Source: Alkaliphilus metalliredigens QYMF
GTDB lineage: Bacteria; Bacillota; Clostridia; Peptostreptococcales; Natronincolaceae
Assembly (NCBI RefSeq): GCF_000016985.1
Contig: NC_009633.1
Location: 4,011,539-4,075,538, forward strand
Reading direction: 5' to 3'
DNA: 64,000 nucleotides
In this document: positions 17,367-27,369 of the stretch, piece after piece
Numbering within the stretch: position 1 is the stretch's first letter
Layout of the letters: every line of letters starts with the position of its first letter
Program-made: the position numbers and the translations under genes
Notes under the pieces: generated by a model
The model's input: the letters and a program-made list of their open reading frames with translations, nothing else
Told to the model about the DNA's origin: nothing
The model's database searches: none

Positions 17367-18143
17367 TTGGTTAATGATAATTATATCACTATTTTCGAAA
17401 AATTATTAGACATCATTGATTGGAAAAAATTGAAAGAATCTACTTATCTACTAGATACTGACTATTACATTGCTCAAAATCACTTAAAAGCGCTGATATA
17501 CTTTCATGTAGCTCAGCTCGGTAGCTTAAGAGATATTCATGATTTCATGGGATCCGATTCAGACTTAAAGGAATTGATCAATGGTGTTAGCATCGGTTCT
17601 TTGTCAAACTACAACAATAATATAAGCTTTGAGGTGTATATCCCTTTAATGAATCAAATTATTGCTACAGCCATGAATACACTACCTATAAATAATAAAG
17701 TTGAAAAATTTAAACCTGTAAAACTTATCGATTCTTCGACGGTAAGTATGGCCCTGTCTTACTTTAAGTGGGCTGAGTTTAGAACTACAAAAGCAGGGAT
17801 TTAACTTCATACAAAGTATGACTTACGAAAAGGCATCCCTGAACTGGTGATTGTTTCAAATGCTAAAGTCCACGATAAAAAGAAAATGGAAGAACTAATG
17901 ACCGAAAAAAACTGTATATATGTACTGGATAAAGCCTATGTGGACTATAAAAAGTTTGACAAATTCACCAGTGATGAAAAATATTTTATTACAAGATTAA
18001 AAGACAATGCAATAGTACAAGAAGTTGAAACTCTTGATATTACTTACTCCCAAATCAAGCTACTAGATGAAGGGGCAAGTATTGTCTATGATAAAGTGGT
18101 ATACCTTGGTACGGAATATATCAACAAAACCAAAGAGAAATGA
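17367..18143 (+). pseudogene. IS4-type transposase remnant, frameshifted and 3'-truncated
   Basis: TTG 17367 after AAGGGGGTACTGACTA starts an IS4-family transposase N-terminus (DUF4372-like). The first catalytic Asp block is KLIDSSTVSMAL. The frame stops at 17804 (RTTKAGI) and continues in another frame as LHTKYDLRKGIPELV to the second Asp block YVLDKAYVDYKKFD. Homology ends near 18125, before the Glu-containing block, where sequence from an AraC gene begins. This family differs from the intact IS4 element at 11.3 kb. Confidence 0.78.
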
Positions 18144-18619
18144 GGTACTATTTCAAAGTTTTTCTCTATCTCTGTTTCTAATGGCTCTGAAATCCCCACA
18201 ATTCTAAATGCTTCTTTCTTTTCAATTCTGTAATTCATCTCACTATCTCCTTTTATTGTTATTTTGAAGCTGATAGGAGGAAATGCTTTTAATATTGTGC
18301 CTTCTTCTCTTGCCTGGGATGGTGCTATTCCATGTACACTTTTAAAAGCTCGATTAAATGCCGTTGGTGAATCGTATCCATACTTTAGTGAAATATCTAT
18401 CACTTTCTCACAGCCATTTTGTAAATCTACAGCTGCTAATTACATTCTCCTACGACGTATGTACTCCGATAATGTTACATCCGCTATATAGCCAAACATC
18501 CTTTGAAAATGATATGTTGAACAACATGCAATCTTTGATACTTCTTCCAAATTAATAGGTTCTTTTATATTCTCTTCGATATAATTAACCGCACAATTCA
18601 ATCGTTCTATCCATTCCAT
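18140..18619 (-). pseudogene. AraC/GyrI-like regulator with nonsense codon and lost 3' end
   Basis: ATG 18619 after AGGAGG begins an AraC double HTH: INLEEVSKIACCSTYHFQRM, then [17 protein letters not shown]. In-frame TAA at about 18440 replaces a codon within RRRM-LAAVDL. A GyrI-like effector domain starts ([17 protein letters not shown]) but is cut after about 35 residues where the IS4-type remnant begins. The gene is thus broken twice. Confidence 0.75.
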
Positions 18620-18649
18620 ATCCGCAGCCTCCTGACAATAGAATACTCT

Positions 18650-19416
18650 ATTTTAGATAATCCTACCTCTCTTTTTCTGCCTAATAAAGAGAGTTTTATT
18701 AATTTATTCTTTTACATAGCAAGTCTTCATTCTTTCCTCATTTATCATAGGCCTGTTCCCCGGTCATATACTGGAACTTCATACCTCACATTCATTAGAT
18801 CATTCAAGAAATATACAGAACCATCCTGGCTAATTTTTATTTGTAATCCTGCTTTGATACCAGCGATGTAACTACTACCGTTCATCATAATATTACAAGG
18901 AACGGTTAATTCCCATAGTGTCCAGTTTTTCTAAAAGCCATATCATTTTCTTATTTGATATTCTGTAAAAAGTCTGAAACACCTCTTTATTTCCCTGTTT
19001 CTTAATCCAACTAAATCTTCCTAAAAACAAAAACCAGTCAAGACAATCTTCCTCAACTGGTATATTTATAGCTTATTCAATTTTATATTCTACAGATTTG
19101 CGCTTTAGTAAGCCCCCCCCGTGGTCATATATTCATTAAAAATATGTTTCCCTATACCACCAAAGCACACTTACCATTAAAAATTCAAGGCCTAAAGTCT
19201 CTCTATCAAGACCACACACTCCACATGGCTCGAGTTGATGGCATAAATGTCAGAGTGCGCTTTTGATTTTCGAACCCGACGTATGAGGAAACATATCAAT
19301 CGTTTTTTTTGCTATTTTCGAGAAACCATCGTGTGTGAAAATATATCACTAAATAACCGATAAGGGTTTTAAAGTAAACCTCTTTACCTTTAGCTTGTAC
19401 GATTATACTCTATAGT
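18650..19416. other. gene-poor stretch with an unidentified coding scrap
   Basis: On the minus strand, about 18905 to 18750 reads as a plausible protein fragment (MMNGSSYIAGIKAGLQIKIS, then LNDLMNVRYEVPVYDRG) with no start or identifiable family. Around 19210 lies a block with CCACATGGCTCGAG that weakly resembles the dispersed repeat. An 8-C run occurs near 19113. Nothing else is recognisable. Confidence 0.3.
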
Positions 19417-20055
19417 TTATAAACGTTCCGTTAATTTTTCTAAACCCAATTTTGATGTTAGCATTTCAAGATTATCAAATATCTTTTCTTCATCCCAGTT
19501 CCACCATTGAAGCTTTAGCAATAACTCAATTTGTTCATCGTTAAAGCGTTTCTTTATAAATTTTGCTGGATTCCCACCATATATTGCGTAAGGTTCAACA
19601 TCTTTTACTACTGTTGAATTAGCAGCAATAATCGCACCATCACCAATTTTAATGCCCGGCATAATTGTTACATATTGACCTATCCATACATCATTTCCAA
19701 TCACTGTATCACCCTTAAATGGTAAGTCTTCTACTGTTGGAGTGACTTTTTCCCAACCACCGCCAAATATATTAAAGGGATAAGTTGTAATCCCATCCAT
19801 TCTATGGTTTGCACCATTCATAATAAAGTTAACACCCTCTGCAATTGCACAGAACTTGCCTATAATGAGTTTATCTCCCAAGAATTCATAGTGGTGCTCT
19901 ATGTTATCATAAAATTTCTCTGGACACTTTTTATTATCACTATAGTAAGTATAATCTCCGATCTCAACATTTGCCCGTTTAGGCAAATTACTTATATAAC
20001 AAACTGTTTTTATGTTTTCATTTGGATATAGCTTTTTCTTATCTGGTCCTATCAT
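19417..20055 (-). CDS. Vat/CatB-type xenobiotic O-acetyltransferase
   Basis: 212 residues with the left-handed beta-helix hexapeptide repeats of the streptogramin A / chloramphenicol acetyltransferase family. Visible hallmarks: LIIGKFCAIAEGVNFIMNGA, catalytic His in NGANHRMDG (near residue 82), the DVWIGQYVTIMPG coil and the C-terminal YGGNPAKFIKKRF followed by a WWNWDEEKIF helix. It would transfer acetyl from acetyl-CoA to a hydroxyl of a drug or sugar. Chromosomal members often have unknown substrates, so resistance is not proven. A fragment of a paralogue lies at 46582-46770. Confidence 0.85.
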   Translation of the reverse strand: MIGPDKKKLYPNENIKTVCYISNLPKRANVEIGDYTYYSDNKKCPEKFYDNIEHHYEFLGDKLIIGKFCAIAEGVNFIMNGANHRMDGITTYPFNIFGGGWEKVTPTVEDLPFKGDTVIGNDVWIGQYVTIMPGIKIGDGAIIAANSTVVKDVEPYAIYGGNPAKFIKKRFNDEQIELLLKLQWWNWDEEKIFDNLEMLTSKLGLEKLTERL

Positions 20056-20111
20056 AAGATATAGACCCCCTCTTATCTTTAATATGTTTCTAATAAATTC
20101 ATATTTTGAAT

Positions 20112-20360
20112 TTACTTATTCATATAAATGTTTTGAATCATAACAATCAATTCATCAACAACTTGTTCTACCGGTCGGTTATTTACGAAATACTTATTTC
20201 CAATTTTTTTAAAAATCCTTCTCACATACACAGTATCTTCATGTATATCTTGGAGATAATAATCTCTATGCTGTTCTTTATAAAATTCATCGTGAAAAAT
20301 ATTATCTTCCTCGTCGGAAAAAACTAATCTTTCAAATATATGTTCCTTAGAATCCTGCAA
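20112..20360 (-). CDS. 82-residue hypothetical, possibly a C-terminal fragment
   Basis: Acidic, aromatic-rich protein (EHIFERLVFSDEEDNIFHDE near its start) with no recognised family. The frame stays open about 45 codons upstream without a convincing start or Shine-Dalgarno, so this is probably the tail of a decayed gene. Sequence to about 20510 shows scattered stops. Confidence 0.3.
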   Translation of the reverse strand: MQDSKEHIFERLVFSDEEDNIFHDEFYKEQHRDYYLQDIHEDTVYVRRIFKKIGNKYFVNNRPVEQVVDELIVMIQNIYMNK

Positions 20361-20562
20361 TTCAATGGCAATTACCTGTTCTAAAGCTAATAGTGAGTTA
20401 AAAATAGCGCGTTTGCACAGAAAATTCTTAATATTGCATCGAATTTATTAATAGGGATAAATATTGAAATTTCTTTATCTGAAAAGGGTATTTTAAACGT
20501 TTCAAAAATTATCCCCCAAACAAGAAGTCCCCAAACTCATGTCTAGGAGGATTTCTTGGTTT

Positions 20563-20611
20563 GGCTTTAGGCTTTAGGCTTTAGGCTTTAGGCTTTAGGC
20601 TTTAGGCTTTA
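20563..20611 (+). repeat. seven tandem copies of GGCTTTA
   Basis: The heptamer GGCTTTA repeats seven times without error (49 bp), followed by AAGC. It lies in an intergenic region (20361-20770) that otherwise holds only the dispersed repeat below. Perfect short tandem arrays change length easily by slippage. Confidence 0.9.
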
Positions 20612-20649
20612 AAGCATTGTATTTACTCTAACCCTTTGTAGCAACGCAA

Positions 20650-20695
20650 CCGACTCGACATGGTTTTTGATAGAATGGTGATAATATTTGGCCAA
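20650..20695 (+). repeat. dispersed intergenic repeat, copy D
   Basis: CGACTCGACATGGTTTTTGA then TAGAATGGTGATAATAT, the closest match to the copy at 13885. Confidence 0.45.
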
Positions 20696-20770
20696 ATAAA
20701 TAAGGAACTCCCCCCCTTATGAAGTTTCATAGGATTAGCTTATATTTCCTCTAGAAGAATTTCCAACTAT

Positions 20771-21481
20771 TTAATAGTATTCGTTTGTTCCTTTTACCCC
20801 CGCAACCTCCATAATTCTGTTCTTTATTTTATAACTATATTTAATACCTCTTAGCAGCTCTAATAGTGGTTCCTGAACCATTTCACAAGGACACCTGCTT
20901 AATCGTTTTAGTATTTCTGTATATAATTGTCTTGTTGTATTATTGGATGGTGTTCTGGCTAGCTCATTTACATATGCGTCTATTGTACTCTTTTCTGATT
21001 CCTTTGAAGAAAGTATTTCTATTATTTCTTTCCTGATATAAACGTCTTCAAGGGTTTCTGCAGGACCCAAACTCATATAGTATTTGACCAGACCTTTATA
21101 GGCACTTTCATTTCCAATGTATACATATCTCGAAATAGCTGATATTGCATTTCTCATGATCTTTTTATTGGAATCATACAAATACCTGATTATCTCATCA
21201 ACATTTTGATATTTCATCTGTTCCATCTGAAGGTATACGCTTATATCCTCGCCTTCAGGGATCTCAATGATTTCAGGTTCATTATATTGCTCACAGGCCT
21301 CCTTTTCCCCGTTATATCGTTTTTGTAAATATAACTCATAGCAGTTAGCAAAATCTTCAGATCCAAATATTTCATCCAAGAAGGGTTCAAAGACTTCGTC
21401 ATTCAAACATACACCTAGATTCATATCGTCAGGGTCTTGAAAAAAGGAGCCGCAATTTTGGCAAATTCGTTCAAAGTTCAT
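20771..21481 (-). CDS. hypothetical protein with Cys-rich N-terminus and helical repeats
   Basis: About 236 residues. It begins MNFERICQNCGSFFQD, a short zinc-ribbon-like CxxC with further Cys at GVCLND and FANCYELY. The rest (residues 90-236) is predicted helical with repeat-like blocks such as MRNAISAISRYVYIGNES, resembling HEAT-type helical pairs. ATG 21481 after GAGGTTAATTCT is preferred; the longer frame to 21526 is built from RAYT relic sequence in another frame. Function unknown. Confidence 0.6.
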   Translation of the reverse strand: MNFERICQNCGSFFQDPDDMNLGVCLNDEVFEPFLDEIFGSEDFANCYELYLQKRYNGEKEACEQYNEPEIIEIPEGEDISVYLQMEQMKYQNVDEIIRYLYDSNKKIMRNAISAISRYVYIGNESAYKGLVKYYMSLGPAETLEDVYIRKEIIEILSSKESEKSTIDAYVNELARTPSNNTTRQLYTEILKRLSRCPCEMVQEPLLELLRGIKYSYKIKNRIMEVAGVKGTNEYY

Positions 21482-21485
21482 AGAA

Positions 21486-21584
21486 TTAACCTCGCTTTCT
21501 ATGAAATATCTCTTGTCTACTTGCACCTCTAATTATTATATGGTATATGCCGCTTTTACTTTTCTTTCCATCAGTTCGTGACAG
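21486..21584 (-). pseudogene. RAYT N-terminal fragment
   Basis: Reads SRTDGKKSKSGIYHIIIRGA then SRQEIFH, the start of a REP-associated tyrosine transposase, and stops after 32 codons. The same N-terminus opens the near-complete RAYT at 53460-54233 (SGIYHVIIRGANRQEIFHDE). The catalytic region is gone. Confidence 0.7.
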
Positions 21585-21592
21585 TTCAATTA

Positions 21593-22169
21593 TCAATGCC
21601 GATGGTATTCTTCTAAAATATCCATCATATCTGCTAATGCATCTAATCTTGGATCTTCACTTTCTAAAAATTCTCTGTCTGTCCTTGTATACTGATCCAA
21701 TTGAAGCTCATATGATACTTCTTGTAATTCAAAGCTCATATTTTCACCTGCTCCAGATACAGAAAATCTTAAAATACACTCAAATTCTGCATGATGAAAT
21801 TCTCTAACATCACAACGTTCTAAGAAAATGTACTCCTTTTCTTCAGAATCCCATACTGAATTCTCAAAATCATCATATGAACTTATAGAACTAAAGTCTG
21901 CACTGCATATCACCGATACAATAACAGTTTCATCAACCGAACTTAAAGCAACTTTCTCTTTCCGCTGTTTTTAGGATCTTATATGAATTCTCAGTAGCAT
22001 CTTTAATATGCTTCTCTGCTTCTCGTAACACTATATTGCTTATGTAAAGATTCACTTTATCTTTCTCTACCAGTTTTCCCAGCATTATAAGTATGCTATT
22101 ATCATCTAAATGATATTTACAACCATCAAAAACATTTGTATCCAAGAACACCGATATAGGATAATTCAT
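21593..22169 (-). pseudogene. PIN-domain ribonuclease-like gene with internal deletion
   Basis: ATG 22169 after TTGGAGG starts a PIN domain (MNYPISVFLDTNVFDGCKYH, first catalytic Asp in LDTN) with the typical LYISNIVLREAEKHIK helix. The frame stops at 21933. A second frame, open from about 21968 to 21593, carries a coherent C-terminal part (KVALSSVDETVIVSVICSAD onward, ending ILEEYHRH). The central PIN motifs expected between them (a GKKxEFPDAF-like block) are missing, so a deletion plus frame change is likely. Intact relatives are toxin-like or antiphage RNases. Confidence 0.5.
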
Positions 22170-22218
22170 TATATATACCTCCAATTTATTTCATCAGAAA
22201 TCTAATAATTCCTAGATT

Positions 22219-22257
22219 TGGCGGAGCAGGGAGGAATCGAACCTCCCGTATACTTCT
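22219..22257 (-). repeat. tRNA 3' fragment, candidate attachment site
   Basis: On the minus strand the T-arm GGAGGTTCGATTCCTCC is followed by acceptor strand CTGCTCC, discriminator G and CCA, which fits the 3' end of a tRNA-Ser. No D-arm or anticodon arm precedes it. Such isolated 3' tRNA ends are what integrating elements leave as an att site. TOPRIM/DUF3991 element debris lies 280 bp away. Confidence 0.6.
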
Positions 22258-22266
22258 AACATATTA

Positions 22267-22383
22267 TTATCGGACAAACCCTAGATCAATCTCTTCTATC
22301 CTCATGAATTTAGGCGCATTGACCGTCTGCTCCAGAAGTACAGCACCCGCCATCATACCTACATACAACATAAGAACTTTCAT
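22267..22383 (-). CDS. small hydrophobic hypothetical protein
   Basis: AAAAAGGAGCTGATTTT precedes ATG 22383 and opens 38 codons with a short hydrophobic N-terminus (MKVLMLYVGMMAGAVLLEQ) and a polar tail. The frame ends just before the tRNA fragment, so it may be cut by the integration event. No family recognised. Confidence 0.3.
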   Translation of the reverse strand: MKVLMLYVGMMAGAVLLEQTVNAPKFMRIEEIDLGFVR

Positions 22384-22535
22384 AAAATCAGCTCCTTTTT
22401 CTAACTTTGCTTCGATATTCAGAGCCATCGTTTTACTAATCATCATTAGATAGACAGAAATCATCATAGAATTTAATCCAAAACATGTTCAATCTCATTA
22501 CCCATATTATACCACAACGAACTTAGTCAACGAAT

Positions 22536-22740
22536 TTAAATAAACTTAATCTCCATCTCTTCTTCAACAGCTTGTTCAACTTGATACGCATCAGCTGGCT
22601 CCCTTGCCTGTACTGCTTGATGGTTATTCTTTATTGCTAATAAATCTTCATTAAAATCTTTACCTATCGGACTATTTCTGGATGTTGTTGTAAGTAATAA
22701 TTTAGAGCTTTATCAGCGACACCACCCAGTGAAATCATGT
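22536..22740 (-). pseudogene. TOPRIM/DUF3991 mobile-element protein fragment
   Basis: Two frames together read MISLGGVADKALNYYLQQHP and then GKDFNEDLLAIKNNHQAVQA, ending EEEMEIKFI. In intact DUF3991-TOPRIM proteins these blocks flank a segment with the catalytic CLDNDEAG motif, which is missing here. It is therefore the C-terminal relic of a protein encoded by conjugative or mobilisable elements, with an internal deletion and frame change. Identification is by recognition of the family pattern. Confidence 0.5.
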
Positions 22741-22788
22741 GATGAGAGAAATCATTGACTTAATGATATTTAAGCAATCTCATAAAGC

Positions 22789-22966
22789 TTATAATAACGC
22801 TTCTCTATCTTCATCATCCTCAAATATGCTCTGTCTGTTTATTCCCCTCAATATTATATGATATGTTCTAGTTTGACTCTTCTTTCTAGCTGTTCTTGGC
22901 ATAATTACCACCTCAAGCTCGTCTTACTAGAATTCGCTTCACAGAGCAACAACCCCGTCCCTACGC
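22789..22966 (-). pseudogene. RAYT N-terminal fragment with its REP block
   Basis: ATG 22902 after GAGGTGGTAATT reads [20 protein letters not shown] then INRQSIFEDDEDREALL and stops. The REP-like AACCCCGTCCC block (22951-22966) lies 50 bp upstream of the start, as it does in the related fragment at 24131-24505. Only the N-terminus of the transposase remains. Confidence 0.68.
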
Positions 22967-23199
22967 TTCTTACCTACGCTTCTTATTTAAATTTCATAAT
23001 ATTCAGTTCACACAGATATTTTATCATTTTCATATTGGCTATACAACTGGTACCAATATTGCTAAGGGCTATGTAAAAAACACATAACGATGGTTGCAAA
23101 TTTTTAACTATTTCATATTCTATAATATGGTGTATTTAGCCTAAGGAAACTATCTGTTCAAGAATAAAATATGTATTTAATAATTAAGGAGGTTAAGAG

Positions 23200-24006
23200 A
23201 TGGATACTTCAGGTTTGTTATTTGCTTTTACAATTACTACACTGGCAGGGCTTTGCACTGGTATTGGGAGCCTTATTGCATTATTTACCACGAAAACCAA
23301 CAAAAAATTTCTTTCTATATCATTAGGATTTTCTGCTGGGGTCATGATATATGTCTCTATGATAGAAATTTTTTTTAAGGCTAACGAATCCCTCGTTGAA
23401 GAGCTAGGTGTAAGACTTGGTTCTGCAGTGAATGTTATGGCATTCTTTGGTGGTATGTTTTTTATTGGCTTGATCGATAAACTAATACCATCCTTTGAAG
23501 AGAATGTTCATAAAGAAAAAGATGTTAGTGATGATGAAAAAAGCACGGATGAGAAGCGTTTGCTCAGAATGGGTATGTTTACAGCCTTAGCTGTTGCTAT
23601 TCATAATTTTCCCGAGGGATTTGCAACCCTAATTTCAACCCTTAAGGATCCCGCTCTAGGAATTAGTATTGCTATTGCCATTGCTATTCATAATATTCCC
23701 GAAGGAATTGCAATATCTATTCCTATATATTATGCAACAGGAAGTAGGTTAAAAGCCTTCATGTATTCTTTTCTCTCTGGATTAGCCGAACCAATAGGAG
23801 CATTGATAGGTTACTTAATTTTAGCTCCCTTCATGACGGAAGTAGTTTTTGGTATTGTGTTTGCCTCAGTAGGAGGGATTATGGTGTATATTTCATTGGA
23901 TCAACTTTTACCTGCTGCAAGGGACTATGGTGATCATCACCTTTCCGTATATGGTACCATCGCAGGAATGATTGTAATGGCCATAAGCCTTGTTCTTTTG
24001 GCCTAA
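23200..24006 (+). CDS. zupT: ZIP-family divalent metal transporter ZupT
   Basis: 268 residues with about eight membrane helices. The ZIP metal-binding motifs HNFPEGFAT (helix 4) and HNIPEGIAISIP (helix 5) are intact, with a charged loop between helices 3 and 4 (about residues 100-125). It imports zinc and other divalent ions such as iron or manganese. ATG 23200 follows AAGGAGGTTAAGAG. The gene is monocistronic and codon use looks native. No zinc-responsive operator was recognised upstream. Confidence 0.9.
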   Translation: MDTSGLLFAFTITTLAGLCTGIGSLIALFTTKTNKKFLSISLGFSAGVMIYVSMIEIFFKANESLVEELGVRLGSAVNVMAFFGGMFFIGLIDKLIPSFEENVHKEKDVSDDEKSTDEKRLLRMGMFTALAVAIHNFPEGFATLISTLKDPALGISIAIAIAIHNIPEGIAISIPIYYATGSRLKAFMYSFLSGLAEPIGALIGYLILAPFMTEVVFGIVFASVGGIMVYISLDQLLPAARDYGDHHLSVYGTIAGMIVMAISLVLLA

Positions 24007-24130
24007 TCCATATTGATGATGGTATAGCACAATTAGTCATATTGACGTTCTATTTGACTTCTTAGTTTTACCCGAGCCAATCAAAAACGTCCCTTTGACT
24101 TATCAATTTTTAGAAGCAGAGGTAGAAGCA

Positions 24131-25550
<1,420 letters not shown>

Positions 25551-25575
25551 CGGCTACTATGACTATTACAGTATG

Positions 25576-25608
25576 AGGCTTGGAGTCATTTCCAAGCCTT
25601 CTTTTTTA
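25576..25608 (+). terminator. katG terminator
   Basis: AGGCTTGGA and TCCAAGCCT arms with a 6-nt loop followed by TCTTTTTT, 25 bp after the katG stop. A textbook rho-independent terminator. Confidence 0.85.
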
Positions 25609-25716
25609 TTTAATTTGCTGGTTGGTCTGGTTCCAACCTACTTTTTCTTTATCAACACCACATACTGATAATCTCTCGATGATAATCTTCACATCAGTTT
25701 CAATTACCATCAGCGT

Positions 25717-26466
25717 TTATTTATTATTTTTTAGTGCATACATTTCTGCTGCTGTATAAAAGTAATAACTAAGCCCTGTTTGTTGACTTTCTAACATATC
25801 TCTGTGAAAGTCATCCTCAATAAAAAAAGAAGCAGTCTCAACAAGTTCCTTCGGGTTCGTAGGCATGTTATGGGTATTTAAAAAGTCCATATGCCTTTCT
25901 AGTTCATTTTTTAATCTCTCATCATTTGGTTTCCATCCGTCTTTTAGTGCATTAGCTAAAAAGCCCATAAACCTTTCTGATTCTACTGATATTTCATTTA
26001 AAGCATTTGCATCAATTGACTCTGTATCCATCTCAAATTCATACTCATTACTTAAATATTTTTTTTGCTCAGCAAGTACCTCTTTCCATTCTTCTTTATT
26101 TAGTCCTTTAAACATTTTTGATTGTTCCATATTTTCTCCTTTCTCGGCGAAGATGATTGATTCTTCAAGTGTCTTCAATATACTATCCATTCTCTCACTA
26201 CGTTCACTAAGAAGTTTGTATTGTTGTTTTAAAATCTCAACTCGATTTGATTCATCATCAAGTGCCTTTATAATATCTTTTAATGAAAAATCTAATTCTC
26301 GGTAAAACAATATTTGCTGCAATCTTTCTAATTCTTTTATCCCATAAATACGATATCCAGCCTCTGTAACTTTACATGGTTTCAAAAGTCCTACTTTATG
26401 GTAATGATGTAATGTCTTCACTGTAGTCCCTGTTAATCGAGCAACTTCTTTTACTGTATATTCTAT
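25717..26466 (-). CDS. MerR family regulator (TipA-like), apparent ATA start
   Basis: About 249 residues: N-terminal MerR winged helix (EYTVKEVARLTGTTVKTLHH, then GYRIYGIKELERLQQI), a coiled dimerisation helix, and a C-terminal TipAS-like antibiotic-binding domain (KEVLAEQKKYLSNEYE, then SFFIEDDFHRDMLESQQ). The HTH begins at codon ATA (26464-26466), nine bases after GGAGG; an in-frame TGA lies just upstream, so no ATG is available. The first GTG (26421) would remove half the HTH. Either ATA initiates weakly or an original ATG was mutated. It should twist and activate 19-bp-spacer promoters, here its own and that of the ABC exporter. Confidence 0.8.
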   Translation of the reverse strand: MEYTVKEVARLTGTTVKTLHHYHKVGLLKPCKVTEAGYRIYGIKELERLQQILFYRELDFSLKDIIKALDDESNRVEILKQQYKLLSERSERMDSILKTLEESIIFAEKGENMEQSKMFKGLNKEEWKEVLAEQKKYLSNEYEFEMDTESIDANALNEISVESERFMGFLANALKDGWKPNDERLKNELERHMDFLNTHNMPTNPKELVETASFFIEDDFHRDMLESQQTGLSYYFYTAAEMYALKNNK

Positions 26467-26487
26467 GGTTATTCACCTCCTAAAAAC

Positions 26488-26518
26488 ATCGTATACCATT
26501 ACCTTAGGTAAGAGTCAA
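26488..26518 (-). promoter_or_regulatory. merR promoter with 19-bp spacer and dyad
   Basis: Minus strand: -35 TTGACT (26513-26518), 19-bp spacer holding the perfect dyad TTACCTAAGGTAA (26499-26511), -10 TACGAT (26488-26493). The long spacer is diagnostic of MerR activation. It shares TTGACTCT-ACCTAAGG with the promoter at 28459-28489. Confidence 0.72.
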
Positions 26519-26557
26519 TAGCTTCTTTATCCTTTCTACGTTAATATTAAACTATAA

Positions 26558-27334
26558 CTACGTTGAACTTTGAAATTTTCTAAAGGATACAAGTGATATA
26601 AAGATACACACTAATCCAAACAGTAGAACTAAAGCTCCATTCGAAAGAACCTCTATCCAGTTAATTTGCGAACTCAATACTGCACGGGCTCCTACAATTG
26701 TCCAGTCAATGGGATTAAAAAAGCTTATCGTGCGAATCCAAGACGGCATCAGTTCACGTGGCATAAATGCTGACGATAGAAACATAAGAGGCAACGTAAA
26801 TAATTGCATTGCTCCTATCATAGTTTCATGCTTTCGTGTGACAAGTGCCAAGCTAATTGATAAAGCACTAATACCCATACCTAATAGTATTGGTATAGTC
26901 AAAAATACCATAACATTGGTGATGCTTAAAGAAAATCTTGCTCCCATAATAAAAGCTAAAAAGATAATCATAATAAATTGAGTCAGCAAAAGAACAATTA
27001 GTTGTACTAATTCACTTAGTATAATAATAATTTTATTGATTGGTAATACTAAAAAACGCTCCATAACACCATAGTTTATGTCACTTAATGTACCCATTCC
27101 AGTAAAGATACCAATATATAATGTATTCATAACTATCATACCCGGTAGTAGATATTCTACGTATAAATCAGCTGAAAAACCTGGAACTTCAACAATTCCT
27201 TTAAATAAATTTCCAAACAACAGTAGCCATACAATAGGCTGTAGCATTGACATAATAATAGCCATTGGTTCCCGAAATGTCGGCCTAATGCGACGCAATG
27301 CCATATACCAAGTATCTTTTAATACTTTTTTCAT
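26558..27334 (-). CDS. ABC-2 type transporter permease
   Basis: 258 residues, six membrane helices, ABC-2 fold with the conserved LSSAFMPRELMPSWIRTI block near residue 190. It pairs with the ATPase encoded 36 bp upstream on the same strand. ATG 27334 follows AAAAAGGAGAGG. Probably exports a drug-like compound sensed by the TipAS-type MerR regulator downstream. Confidence 0.87.
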   Translation of the reverse strand: MKKVLKDTWYMALRRIRPTFREPMAIIMSMLQPIVWLLLFGNLFKGIVEVPGFSADLYVEYLLPGMIVMNTLYIGIFTGMGTLSDINYGVMERFLVLPINKIIIILSELVQLIVLLLTQFIMIIFLAFIMGARFSLSITNVMVFLTIPILLGMGISALSISLALVTRKHETMIGAMQLFTLPLMFLSSAFMPRELMPSWIRTISFFNPIDWTIVGARAVLSSQINWIEVLSNGALVLLFGLVCIFISLVSFRKFQSST

Positions 27335-27369
27335 CTCTACCTCTCCTTTTTAATATGATTTAATACACC

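Noticed and set aside
20563-20611. Telomere-like array
   Set aside because: It resembles TTAGGC telomere repeats only by chance; it is internal and very short.
21481-21526. Upstream start for the Cys-rich hypothetical protein
   Set aside because: The extra 15 codons overlap the RAYT fragment in a different frame; ATG 21481 has the better position and signal.
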